From: Slackia faecicanis
GTDB taxonomy: Bacteria > Actinomycetota > Coriobacteriia > Coriobacteriales > Eggerthellaceae
Assembly (NCBI RefSeq): GCF_003725295.1
Contig: NZ_QICB01000002.1
Location: 372,001 to 436,000 of the forward strand
Direction of reading: 5' to 3'
DNA length: 64,000 nt
Positions 47,889-55,444 of this stretch are shown here, piece by piece (the stretch's first letter is position 1; each line of letters opens with the position of its first letter). The notes beneath the pieces were generated by a model, which saw only the letters and a program-made list of their open reading frames with translations, was not told the DNA's origin and ran no database searches. A program made the position numbers and the translations under genes.

Positions 47889-49008
47889 GGCTTCCTCCAA
47901 ACTCGCGCTCGCACACCTCGGCGAGGGTGCCCATCTTGAACGTGCCGGTGATTCCCACCAGGCCGCACAGCATGCCGAGCGCCCTCATCTGCTCGACGGT
48001 CGCGGAATCGACCACGACGACGCAGGGGACGGGCAGCTTCTCGGACGGCCCCGAGGCGATGGCCATGGCCTTCCGAACCGTCTCGGCCGTCTGATCCGCG
48101 ACCGTCGGCGCCGGCTGCGCGGGGACTAGCGGAACAGGAGCCGGCATCGGCGCCGGCTGCGGAGGCATCGGCGCCGGTTCGACGGGGGCTTGCTCAGGCT
48201 CTCCGTACAGCTCGCTCTTCATGCCGTCGAGGCGTCGCTTGTCCTCTTCGAGCTTCTTCGCCCACGCGACCGCATGGCCGAGGTCGAGCGACTGGAAGAA
48301 ACGCAGCTCGGCCTGCTCCTGGAACGCCAGCCCCATGTCCTTCAGGGCCTCCCAGTCGGCCGCGACCTTGCGCACGCGCCCCTCGAGCTCTTCCTTGCAC
48401 TTGGGAAGGGGCGCGGTCTTGTTGAGCCACTTCGGGTCGGCCAGCCCCTCGTAGGGGACCATCTCGGCGAGTATTCCGGCCATCGCCTCGTAGTGCTCGC
48501 GCAGCTCGGCCTCCTTCTTGTCGCGCCGCGCCTGGTCGGCCTCCTTCTCGACGGCCTGAAGCCTCGCCGCCGCCTCCTTGATGCGGTCGCGCGTCGCGTT
48601 TGCGCGGGCCTCGAAGGCGTCGAGGGGGCGCAGGTACTCGGCCTTGACGGCCTTGCGCCGCTCGTCGACCTGCTTCGCGAGGCCGTTGAGGTACTTGCGC
48701 TCGCGCATGCACTGCTCCACGTCCTCGGCCGATTCGGCCGACGGCTCCCAGCCGTCGTACTCGGCCAGGATCTCGTCAACCTTGGCGTCGAGCGCGTCGA
48801 AGTTCGCCTCGATCGAGCCGGCCAGGAAGCTGACGGCGATGCCGTCCGATTCCTCGATCACCTCGGCCTCGACGGCCTGCGGGGCGTCCTCCCCCGCCTT
48901 TTCGAGGGCGGCGACGACGTCGGCCTTCTTCGCCCCCTTGGGAATGTCGACCCCCGCGGCCTCCGCTTCTTCGCGGAGCTGCGCGACGGTCATCTTCGCG
49001 TAGTCCAT
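47881..49008 (-). CDS. DUF1351-family protein with SAP domain
   Basis: 375 aa from the ATG at 49008 (GGAAGG upstream; ATG at 49014 is an alternative). N-terminal SAP-like MTVAQLREEAEAAGVDIPKG, then DUF1351 (SFLAGSIEANFDALDAKVDE, YLNGLAKQVDERRKAVKAEY, LRPLDAFEARANATRDRIKE). Pro/Met-rich linker and a C-terminal helical region. DUF1351 proteins are conserved in Gram-positive phages beside recombinases; role unknown. Confidence 0.78.
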   Translation of the reverse strand: MDYAKMTVAQLREEAEAAGVDIPKGAKKADVVAALEKAGEDAPQAVEAEVIEESDGIAVSFLAGSIEANFDALDAKVDEILAEYDGWEPSAESAEDVEQCMRERKYLNGLAKQVDERRKAVKAEYLRPLDAFEARANATRDRIKEAAARLQAVEKEADQARRDKKEAELREHYEAMAGILAEMVPYEGLADPKWLNKTAPLPKCKEELEGRVRKVAADWEALKDMGLAFQEQAELRFFQSLDLGHAVAWAKKLEEDKRRLDGMKSELYGEPEQAPVEPAPMPPQPAPMPAPVPLVPAQPAPTVADQTAETVRKAMAIASGPSEKLPVPCVVVVDSATVEQMRALGMLCGLVGITGTFKMGTLAEVCEREFGGSRG

Positions 49009-49013
49009 GTCCA

Positions 49014-49418
49014 TCACCTTCCGTCGGGCTTCTCGCCCGGTTTCAATTCAGGGAGATAGCTGACGGGCAGCAGCCCGTAGCAGTCGATGTCGCTGTCTCG
49101 GAACCTCAGGGGGTCGCCGACCAGCGACGGGTCGAACAGGGCGGCGTATCGGCTTATCCCCGCCCACAGGGTGTTGTCGAAGGCGTACTCGCCGCCGACG
49201 TCGATGCCCCTGTCTACGCAGAACGCAGCCACCCGGTCGCGCACACGGCCGCATCTGCGGCCCTGCATCGCCTTGACGTAGCCGACGATCTCGAAGAACG
49301 CCGAGGGGTTCGATTCCATCCACCCCCTCGTGCGGATCGCCATCGTGCGGCCCGATGCCAGGCGCTCGCCGCTCACCGTGTAGCGGCGGACGTGCGGGCT
49401 CTCGATCGTCGGCCTCAT
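49014..49418 (-). CDS. Hypothetical early phage protein
   Basis: 134 aa. RPTIESPHVRRYTVSGERLA, WMESNPSAFFEIVGYVKAMQ and DNTLWAGISRYAALFDPS. No known domain; the basic and Trp/Tyr content suggests nucleic-acid contact. Overlaps its neighbours by 3-4 bp. Confidence 0.55.
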   Translation of the reverse strand: MRPTIESPHVRRYTVSGERLASGRTMAIRTRGWMESNPSAFFEIVGYVKAMQGRRCGRVRDRVAAFCVDRGIDVGGEYAFDNTLWAGISRYAALFDPSLVGDPLRFRDSDIDCYGLLPVSYLPELKPGEKPDGR

Positions 49419-49660
49419 CGCCGCGCCGCCATCGCGAAGAACTCGACGCCGAACGCGTCGAAGGAACGCCACGCGCTCCGTTCGCCCTCGTGCGCCTCGA
49501 CCTCGGAGCCGACCGCCTCGGCCATCGCGTCGAACAGCGCGTCGCTGTCGAGCGAGTGGAAATGGCGCCTCGACCCCCGGCCCAGCATGTCGCGCTCCGC
49601 CGCGTCGAGCTCTATCCTCGCCTCTGCGAGCCTGCGCACCTTGTCGGCCGTCACATCCAT
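49415..49660 (-). CDS. Hypothetical small acidic protein
   Basis: 81 aa. VTADKVRRLAEARIELDAAE, FDAMAEAVGSEVEAHEGERS, helical. No known domain. Overlaps the previous and next small genes. Confidence 0.5.
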   Translation of the reverse strand: MDVTADKVRRLAEARIELDAAERDMLGRGSRRHFHSLDSDALFDAMAEAVGSEVEAHEGERSAWRSFDAFGVEFFAMAARR

Positions 49661-49827
49661 GTCAGCACCCAGCCTTTCGCGGCGAACAGCACGACGAAGA
49701 TGCCGACGACGAAGCAGGCCGCCTGTGCTACCATTTCGGGAGTGACCTCGCGCAGAAGCGGGTCGCTCTTAGCGAACGCGCGGGCCGCCGCCAAGCAAGA
49801 CCGCGCGTTCCTTCCTCTCTCTTTCAT
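49651..49827 (-). CDS. Small membrane protein
   Basis: 58 aa; C-terminal hydrophobic helix (AQAACFVVGIFVVLFAAKGW) after a basic N-terminus MKERGRNARS. The start at 49827 lacks a strong ribosome site but overlaps the upstream gene; the stop overlaps the next start (ATGTGA). Plausible lysogeny/early membrane protein. Confidence 0.45.
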   Translation of the reverse strand: MKERGRNARSCLAAARAFAKSDPLLREVTPEMVAQAACFVVGIFVVLFAAKGWVLTWM

Positions 49828-49975
49828 CTATAACCAGCCTTTCAAACGGGCCCCTCACTTCTGAGAGGCGAATGTCTCTCGCCGCCGTGAGAACCACGTC
49901 GGCCTTCTCGAACTCGAACTCCCATCGTCCTTTGCGGAATACAACGGGGTCGTTCTCTTCGGGTCTTCGGCCCAT
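49769..49975 (-). CDS. Hypothetical small protein next to the Cro-like gene
   Basis: 68 aa (MGRRPEENDPVVFRKGRWEF, EFEKADVVLTAARDIRLSEV, FERLVIDERERKERAVLLGG). Start at 49975 has AGGTGG upstream. It overlaps the small membrane-protein gene by 59 bp, so one of the two may be wrong. Possibly an excision or control factor. Confidence 0.45.
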   Translation of the reverse strand: MGRRPEENDPVVFRKGRWEFEFEKADVVLTAARDIRLSEVRGPFERLVIDERERKERAVLLGGGPRVR

Positions 49976-49983
49976 GCGACCAC

Positions 49984-50211
49984 CTAGACCTTCGCTTTCA
50001 GCGCCTCGGGCAAGCAGTCTTTGAAGTCCTCGATCTCGAGGTCGAGTTCTGCGCACAGGGCCACGAACTCGTAAGACTTGATGTTTCGAGCGCCGTAGAG
50101 GCTTCGATGAAGCAGCACGGGGTCCATCTCGACGCGCCTGCTCAGCTCGGCGACGGTGATGCCGCGACGTTTCACGGCGCGGTCGATCACTTCAAAATCT
50201 TTGCTTCGCAT
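49984..50211 (-). CDS. Cro-like XRE regulator
   Basis: 75 aa. DRAVKRRGITVAELSRRVEM, DPVLLHRSLYGARNIKSYEF form a compact helix-turn-helix. AAAGGAGAGAC upstream. Divergent from the CI-like gene, with shared operators between, and first of the early operon: the position of Cro. Confidence 0.8.
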   Translation of the reverse strand: MRSKDFEVIDRAVKRRGITVAELSRRVEMDPVLLHRSLYGARNIKSYEFVALCAELDLEIEDFKDCLPEALKAKV

Positions 50212-50239
50212 GTCTCTCCTTTCTCTTTCGGATACATTT

Positions 50240-50339
50240 TGTAGCCATCACGAATTATAGCTACAGTGTGTAGCCATGACAATATCAAATTGTTAAAAAG
50301 TAACGAAATGTAGCTTTTGCCTGATGAATTAGCTATAAT
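50240..50339. promoter_or_regulatory. CI/Cro operator-promoter region
   Basis: Minus (early) promoter: TTGTCA (50277-50282), 17-bp spacer, TATAAT (50254-50259). Plus (repressor) -10 TATAAT at 50334-50339, with no clear -35. TGTAGC sites at 50240-50245, 50269-50274 and 50309-50314; GCTACA-GTG-TGTAGC (50260-50274) forms an operator inside the minus promoter. Classic lysogeny switch. Confidence 0.75.
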
Positions 50340-50370
50340 GGGAACTACATAAAGTAGTGGAAGGGTTGCC

Positions 50371-51042
50371 ATGAACCAGAAGGAATACATCGGCAAGACG
50401 ATTCGCCGATACAGGGAAGACCGGCTCGGAGTTTCTGCCGATCGCCTGGGCGAGATGCTCGAGCCGCCAAAGAGCGGGAAGACGGTGCTGTCTTGGGAGC
50501 GAGGGCGCACCGAGCCCGACGGGAACACCCTCATTCAGCTGTGCGTGATATTCGGGGCGAAGATCGGCGACTTCTACTACAAGCCCGCCGACTATTTCCT
50601 CGTATCGCTCGACGGCGAAGAAGACGACGGATGGACGGAGGCGCCGCTCCTCGGGTCCGTCGCCGCCGGCGTCCCGCTCGAAATGGTTCCGACCGACACG
50701 CCGTGCCCCGCCCCTGCGGCGATCAGATCGAGGTTCCCCAAGGGGTTCTTCCTGAAGATCAAGGGCGAATCCGTGAACCGCGTCCTATGCAACGGCTCGT
50801 ATGCCTACATCAACCCAACGAGCGAGGTGGTCGACGGCAAGCTCTACGCCGTCGCGGTCAACGGGGACGAGGCAACCGTCAAGCGCGTCCATAGGCTCGA
50901 GAACGGCATCAAGCTCCGCCCCGACTCGAACGACCCGACGTTCCGAGACATGATCTTCGACTACAACGACCCGGAGACGAAAACGGTGACTGTTATCGGG
51001 CGCGTCGTCTGGTGCATGTTCCCGTTCGACTACGACTTCTAA
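50371..51042 (+). CDS. CI-like repressor with S24 autoprotease domain
   Basis: 223 aa. N-terminal XRE helix-turn-helix (residues 7-60), then an S24/LexA-type peptidase domain: cleavage site Ala99-Gly100 (SVAAGVP), nucleophile Ser134 in KGESVN, Lys171 in EATVKRV. Maintains lysogeny and is expected to self-cleave after RecA activation (SOS induction). Confidence 0.95.
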   Translation: MNQKEYIGKTIRRYREDRLGVSADRLGEMLEPPKSGKTVLSWERGRTEPDGNTLIQLCVIFGAKIGDFYYKPADYFLVSLDGEEDDGWTEAPLLGSVAAGVPLEMVPTDTPCPAPAAIRSRFPKGFFLKIKGESVNRVLCNGSYAYINPTSEVVDGKLYAVAVNGDEATVKRVHRLENGIKLRPDSNDPTFRDMIFDYNDPETKTVTVIGRVVWCMFPFDYDF

Positions 51043-51052
51043 GGAGGAGAGC

Positions 51053-51736
51053 GTGAGGTCCCTTAAATCGGCTTTCAGAAAATGGCGCAAGATGGAGGAC
51101 GAAGACCGCGAGAAGTTCGCCAACCAGCTCGTCGATGCCATGGTGAAGCAACTAGCGGGAAGACCGCCGAGCGAGGAGGAGTTGCGCGAAATAGAGGAGC
51201 GCAAGAGGATCGAGGAGGAGGGGCTCCGCATCCGGCGCGAGAGGCTGTCCGAGGCAGGCGTCGACGTCGCCATGTTCACCGAGGAAAAAGTCGAGAAAGA
51301 CGCCGCCTCGATGCTCGCGAAGTTCATTCCCCAGGTCGTCGGCCTTCCCGTGGACACAAGCTCGAAACACATCGGCATCGACTTCAAGAACATGACGAAG
51401 ACGGGCAAGGTTCCTAAGAACGTCGCCAGTGCGGCCTTTCGCATGTCCTGGCCGATCGGCGCACGGCTCGACGGGACGATCGTGGCGAATCTCACGTACA
51501 CGAGCGACGGCGGAATGAACCTTGTCGACATGCACGTATGGGCGGCGCAGTGCGGGATGAGCGTATCGGTTAGGCTTATCGACGGAGAGCGTCAGATCGT
51601 ATACGTCGTGCTGACGGAGGTAGACACCGGGGTGAAGACGACGATGTATTCGCGCGATGCGGGGGATTCAAACCCCGACGAAGCCGTGACGAAATCCTTC
51701 GCGTCGATCAAAGAAAGGATCGCTGCAAATGAATAG
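51053..51736 (+). CDS. Hypothetical lysogeny-module protein
   Basis: 227 aa from a GTG with GGAGGAGAGC upstream, 10 bp after the repressor, so co-expressed in lysogens. N-terminal coiled coil (residues 15-75), then a beta-rich domain (IPQVVGLPVDTSSKHIGIDF, MSWPIGARLDGTIVANLTYT, VSVRLIDGERQIVYVVLTEV). Might protect lysogens from other phages; not shown. Confidence 0.6.
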   Translation: MRSLKSAFRKWRKMEDEDREKFANQLVDAMVKQLAGRPPSEEELREIEERKRIEEEGLRIRRERLSEAGVDVAMFTEEKVEKDAASMLAKFIPQVVGLPVDTSSKHIGIDFKNMTKTGKVPKNVASAAFRMSWPIGARLDGTIVANLTYTSDGGMNLVDMHVWAAQCGMSVSVRLIDGERQIVYVVLTEVDTGVKTTMYSRDAGDSNPDEAVTKSFASIKERIAANE

Positions 51737-51947
51737 CGCAAAAGCAAGCGGGTTCTCCGAGGTCCCGATTCTGACGGCCAGGCAGGCCGTCGAATACGCC
51801 GAGGCTTCGAGCGGGAGGCCGTGCGTGATGGACGTCGGCGGCCTCAAGCGCGACATCGCGAAGGCGTTCGAGGCGCACGGCTGGAGCGAGCGGGCCGCCG
51901 AAGACGCCGCCCGCGACTGCGTTAGGGCCGTCCTTGTCGGACGATGA
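51729..51947 (+). CDS. Small lysogeny-module protein
   Basis: 72 aa (FSEVPILTARQAVEYAEASS, CVMDVGGLKRDIAKAFEAHG). Start overlaps the previous stop. Could be an excisionase-type or immunity gene; size would suit a serine-integrase directionality factor, but no motif supports this. Confidence 0.5.
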   Translation: MNSAKASGFSEVPILTARQAVEYAEASSGRPCVMDVGGLKRDIAKAFEAHGWSERAAEDAARDCVRAVLVGR

Positions 51948-51963
51948 GAAGGGAATAAAAGAA

Positions 51964-52003
51964 GAACCCCGCCCGGTGCTTGGCGGCAGAGGGGGCGGGG
52001 TTC
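51964..52003. terminator. Hairpin after the lysogeny genes
   Basis: GAACCCCGCCC/GGGCGGGGTTC, 11-bp stem with an 18-nt loop, no T-run. Possible terminator or barrier before the integrase gene. Confidence 0.5.
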
Positions 52004-52046
52004 GTCGATTCAGGGCGCACAAACGTCCCGACAGGGGTGATTATAC

Positions 52047-53534
52047 ATGGGCTATTACCTGATGTACCTCAGGAAGTCCCGAGCCGACGCCGAGAAGGAG
52101 CGCGTCGGGAAATACGAGACGCTGGCCGTCCACGAACGGGCGCTCACCGAGCTGGCGAGGCACGAGGGGTACCGCGTCGAGGAAGTGTACCGCGAGCTGG
52201 TGAGCGGCGAGAGCATCGAGGCGCGCACCGAGTTCAAGCGCCTCATGGAGCGCATATCCGACCCCGAGTGCGACGGCGTTATCGTCCACGCGATCGACCG
52301 CCTCGGGCGCGGCGACCCCATGGAATACGGCTGGATCCTGTCCTCGTTCAAATGGACGCACACGAGGATAGTGACGCCTGGCAGGGTCTACGACCCGGAC
52401 GACCCGTCAGACGCGCAGCACCTCAAGCTGCAGATGTTCGTCGGAAACATCGAGCTGGAGCACATCCGCGAGCGCATGAAGGCCGGCAGCGTCATGTCGG
52501 CGGAGCGCGGCAACTACCTAGGGTCGAAGCCGCCGTACGGGTACGACAAGGTGCTCGGGCGTCCCGAGATAACCCCGTCCGAGACGGAGGCCCCCGTGGT
52601 GCGGATGATGTTCGAGATGGCCGCTTCGGGCAGCAACAAGGGCGCGATAGCCCGCAGGCTCAACGATTCCGGGGTCAGGGCGAGAGGCGGCGGAACCTGG
52701 TCGCCGTCGCGCATCGGCGCGATCCTGTCGAACCCCGTGTACAAGGGCATCATCCGCTACGGGTACCGAAGGAGCCGGGTCGTCTCGCGAGACGGCCTGA
52801 AGTTCGTGAAGAAGACCGTAACGAGCGCCGAGGGCGAGTACGTGGTATCCGAAGGGAAGCACGAGCCGCTGGTCGACGCCGAGACGTGGGAGAAGGCGCA
52901 GGCCGCTTTCGAGGCCGTCCCCGTGAGACGCGACAGGACACTGAAGAACCCGCTGGCTGGCGTCGTGTTCTGCGGCAAATGCGGCCGGGCCATGACGCGC
53001 CAGCTCGTCCGCAACAAGTACGGCGGCGAGTATCCCAGGCTCCATCACGCGTACAACACGGGATGCAGGTGCCGCAGCGCGTCCGTGGCCGACGTGGTGG
53101 ACGCGCTGTGCTCCGCGCTCGAAGCGGTCGCCGAGGACGTCGAGACGGGGGCGCGCCCCGTCGGGTCCGACCCGCGCGAGGTCGCCGCGATAGAAAGGGC
53201 GCTCGCGGACGAGGAGCGCAGGCTGGACAAGCTCCTGGAGCTGTTCTACGCCGAGGCCATCACCGTGTCCGAGTTCAAGTCGAGGCGCGACGCATCGGAG
53301 GAATCGGCCGGGCGCATGAGGTCGAGGCTCGCGGAGCTTGCCGCCCGCGACGTCGACGCGGACGAGTTCGCCTACACCGTGCGCGATGCCGTCGGTATCC
53401 TTCGCGACGAAGGGGCCGACGCGGCCGCGAAGAACGACGCCGTGCGCTCCGTGGTCGAGCGGGTCGATTACTGGCGGGAGGACACGCGCGGCGGGAGGAT
53501 CAGGCTCCGGGTCGAGCTGAAGGGCATTGATTAG
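52047..53534 (+). CDS. int: Large serine integrase
   Basis: 495 aa. Resolvase N-terminal domain with catalytic Ser11 (YLMYLRKSRAD), later DRLGR and ERMKAG; recombinase domain (residues 155-250) with SKPPYGYDKV, IGAILSNPVYKGIIRYGYRR; zinc ribbon CGKCGRAM (309-315) with CRC (340-342); long coiled-coil C-terminus. Sits 20 bp from attR. Catalyses insertion at the flp attB. Confidence 0.97.
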   Translation: MGYYLMYLRKSRADAEKERVGKYETLAVHERALTELARHEGYRVEEVYRELVSGESIEARTEFKRLMERISDPECDGVIVHAIDRLGRGDPMEYGWILSSFKWTHTRIVTPGRVYDPDDPSDAQHLKLQMFVGNIELEHIRERMKAGSVMSAERGNYLGSKPPYGYDKVLGRPEITPSETEAPVVRMMFEMAASGSNKGAIARRLNDSGVRARGGGTWSPSRIGAILSNPVYKGIIRYGYRRSRVVSRDGLKFVKKTVTSAEGEYVVSEGKHEPLVDAETWEKAQAAFEAVPVRRDRTLKNPLAGVVFCGKCGRAMTRQLVRNKYGGEYPRLHHAYNTGCRCRSASVADVVDALCSALEAVAEDVETGARPVGSDPREVAAIERALADEERRLDKLLELFYAEAITVSEFKSRRDASEESAGRMRSRLAELAARDVDADEFAYTVRDAVGILRDEGADAAAKNDAVRSVVERVDYWREDTRGGRIRLRVELKGID

Positions 53535-53546
53535 CTATCTTCGATG

Positions 53547-53562
53547 CACCTGTACTCCGACC
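53547..53562. other. attR of the prophage
   Basis: Plus-strand CACCTGT-AC-TCCGACC. CACCTGT is the phage half-site, AC (53554-53555; GT on minus) is the crossover dinucleotide and TCCGACC belongs to flp. Confidence 0.85.
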
Positions 53563-53753
53563 AGAATGGCGTACTCGGTCGTGCCCTGCCCGCTTCGGCA
53601 TGCCGCCTTCGCATGCATGCGCGCCATCGAAGAGCGCGCCGCGCAGCCCGCGCGCCCGACCGCATTGCGCGCCCGCTCCATCAGGCCGTGCGAGCCCCGC
53701 GCATTCGGCCGCGCCGCGCAACCGAGCAATCCTTCGCCGTTCTTCCACATCAT
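53556..53753 (-). pseudogene. flp: N-terminal fragment of flp pilin, cut off by the prophage
   Basis: Reads 66 codons from 53753 (GAGAAAGGGG upstream) through a long Ala/Arg-rich leader and SGQGTTEYAILVGV, the Flp prepilin motif, then enters phage DNA and continues QVHRR to a stop. A start at 53774 is also in frame. The expected 97-aa pilin is rebuilt with the fragment at 8955-9050. In the lysogen it makes only a chimeric stub. Confidence 0.9.
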
Positions 53754-53786
53754 GGCAAACCCCTTTCTCTTCATTGCAAGACCGTC

Positions 53787-54428
53787 CTATAGAAACTCCA
53801 GCAGGATCGGCCCCATGACCACGATCAACATCGCCGGCAAGATAAGCCCCGCCGTAGGAAGGAGCATCTTCACCGGCGCCTTCGCCACCAGCTCCTCCAT
53901 CTTTGCCCGATAGCATCCGCGCGCCTCGCTCGCCATGACTTCCAGCATGCGCGACATCGGATTTCCGTAGCGCATGCAGCGCGTCGTGTTGTTCACGAAC
54001 GTCGTCAGCGACGCCACGTCCATTTCGTCGGCGAGCTTCCGAAGGGCTTCGTCGCGCGTCTCCATGCCGCTCTCCCACGAACGGCAGGCACGGCGGCACG
54101 CCATGGCGAGCTCGTCATCGAAGCGCGAGCAGTACAGCGAAAACGCGCTTTCGAACGAAAGTCCCGCACGCATCCCCAGCGCCACCGCGTCCACCATTTC
54201 GGGAACGTGCCGCTCGACCAAAAGCTTCTCTGCCGCTTTTTTCTTGCGAGCGAACAGAGAAAACGCTGCCTCTTCCGTATCCAGCCTCCTGGAGGCGTCC
54301 GCGGAAAACGCCGCAAGGGCCTTAGATCGCGCGCGGCGTCCCTTGCACCGCTCGTCCGCGGCTTCTCGCAGCCACAGCCACAGACACGATCCCGCGACGG
54401 CCGCGCTCAGCCCGATGAAAACGACCAT
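53787..54428 (-). CDS. tadC: TadC pilus assembly inner membrane protein
   Basis: 213 aa from 54428 (GGGAGGG upstream). T2SS_F-type platform: DAVALGMRAGLSFESAFSLY, then FVNNTTRCMRYGNPMSRMLE and a C-terminal helix (KMLLPTAGLILPAMLIVVMG). N-terminal membrane helix at about residues 3-17. Partner of TadB. The usual gene directly before flp here. Confidence 0.9.
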   Translation of the reverse strand: MVVFIGLSAAVAGSCLWLWLREAADERCKGRRARSKALAAFSADASRRLDTEEAAFSLFARKKKAAEKLLVERHVPEMVDAVALGMRAGLSFESAFSLYCSRFDDELAMACRRACRSWESGMETRDEALRKLADEMDVASLTTFVNNTTRCMRYGNPMSRMLEVMASEARGCYRAKMEELVAKAPVKMLLPTAGLILPAMLIVVMGPILLEFL

Positions 54429-54445
54429 GCCGCCCTCCCTTCGAT

Positions 54446-55444
54446 CTATACGGCCACCGACAGCATCTTGCGTATCAGCAGCACGCCCGCCACCTGCATG
54501 CATGCGGCCAAGACGAGCAGCGCCATGCCGCGCGCGTCAGCGAAAAACGGGTCGAGGAACCCTGGGCTCGCCATCGAAAGCACCGCGAGCAAAAACAGCG
54601 GCAGGACGCCTACCATCTGAGCCGATAGGCGGGCCTGGGCCGTCTGGACGCGCAGCGAGCGGCGCAAATCAAGTCCGCGCACGATCGAATCCTCGGCCGC
54701 ATGGAGCACGGGCGTCGCATTGCCGCCGCAGGAATACTGCACGTCCAACGCCATGGCCACGAAGCCGAGCTCGTCCAGCCCCGCGTTGCGATGAAACCGC
54801 GCCAGCGCCTCGTGCATCGGAAAGCCCAGTTCGATATCGCGCGTCACCTGCAGAAACGATTCCTTCAAAGGCTGATCGACCTCGTGAGCGACCTCAGCGA
54901 ACGACTGGGGAAGCGAAAGGCCCGCATGCAGGCACGCCTCCATGCAGCGAAGCGCGTCGGGGACCTGCTCGCGGATCTTCTCCCGCTCCTTCGCGCCGCC
55001 CTGCGACACGACGAGCACCGCGGCGGCGACTAGGCAGGCCGGCACCAAGACCGCCGACGCAAGCGACTTGAACACGATGGCCGAAGCCGCCGACGAAGCG
55101 ATGCAGCCAGCGATGCACAGCGACATCGCGCTTTCGGCCGACGCATCCCACCCCCGCCTTCCAAGCAGGCCCGCGGCATCGGACGCGACCCTGCGCGCAC
55201 GTCGGCTTCTCATCGCGAGGCGCGTGCACTCCGAAAAGCACGCAACGCCGTTGCGCACGTAATGGCGCAGCAGAAGCCCGAGCGACTCCCGAAGGTCGCG
55301 CCCCTTCCCCTCCCGCGGATCCGAAACTCCGGCGACGGCTGCGGAATAAGCCCGCGAGACGCCCCGATACAGAGAAGAGCCCACGCCCGCAGCGCAGCAG
55401 AACCCGCCGACGCACGAGACTCCTAAAAGCATGCCGCCTTCCAT
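54446..55444 (-). CDS. tadB: TadB pilus assembly inner membrane protein
   Basis: 332 aa. T2SS_F-type domain: VPDALRCMEACLHAGLSLPQ, EVDQPLKESFLQVTRDIELG, and membrane segments near residues 7-22, 125-150, and two at the C-terminus (LFLLAVLSMASPGFLD, LLVLAACMQVAGVLLI). Start at 55444 overlaps the TadA stop by 22 bp (GGGAGG upstream). Confidence 0.9.
   Translation of the reverse strand: MEGGMLLGVSCVGGFCCAAGVGSSLYRGVSRAYSAAVAGVSDPREGKGRDLRESLGLLLRHYVRNGVACFSECTRLAMRSRRARRVASDAAGLLGRRGWDASAESAMSLCIAGCIASSAASAIVFKSLASAVLVPACLVAAAVLVVSQGGAKEREKIREQVPDALRCMEACLHAGLSLPQSFAEVAHEVDQPLKESFLQVTRDIELGFPMHEALARFHRNAGLDELGFVAMALDVQYSCGGNATPVLHAAEDSIVRGLDLRRSLRVQTAQARLSAQMVGVLPLFLLAVLSMASPGFLDPFFADARGMALLVLAACMQVAGVLLIRKMLSVAV

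Larger units (their letters stand above)
9051..53555. mobile_element. Complete 44.5-kb temperate siphovirus prophage inserted in flp
   Basis: Bounded by attL and attR with a GT crossover dinucleotide. It holds integrase, CI/Cro switch, replication, a full set of head, tail and lysis genes, and a tRNA, with no obvious loss apart from one out-of-frame tail gene. Long-tailed siphovirus type is inferred from the 1708-aa tape measure, major tail protein and tail-chaperone frameshift. Late genes run leftward from terminase to lysin; integrase is adjacent to attR. Confidence 0.95.

Noticed and set aside
49984-51947. Recombination directionality factor
   Set aside because: Small genes here could fill the role by size, but none shows a supporting motif, so no call was made.
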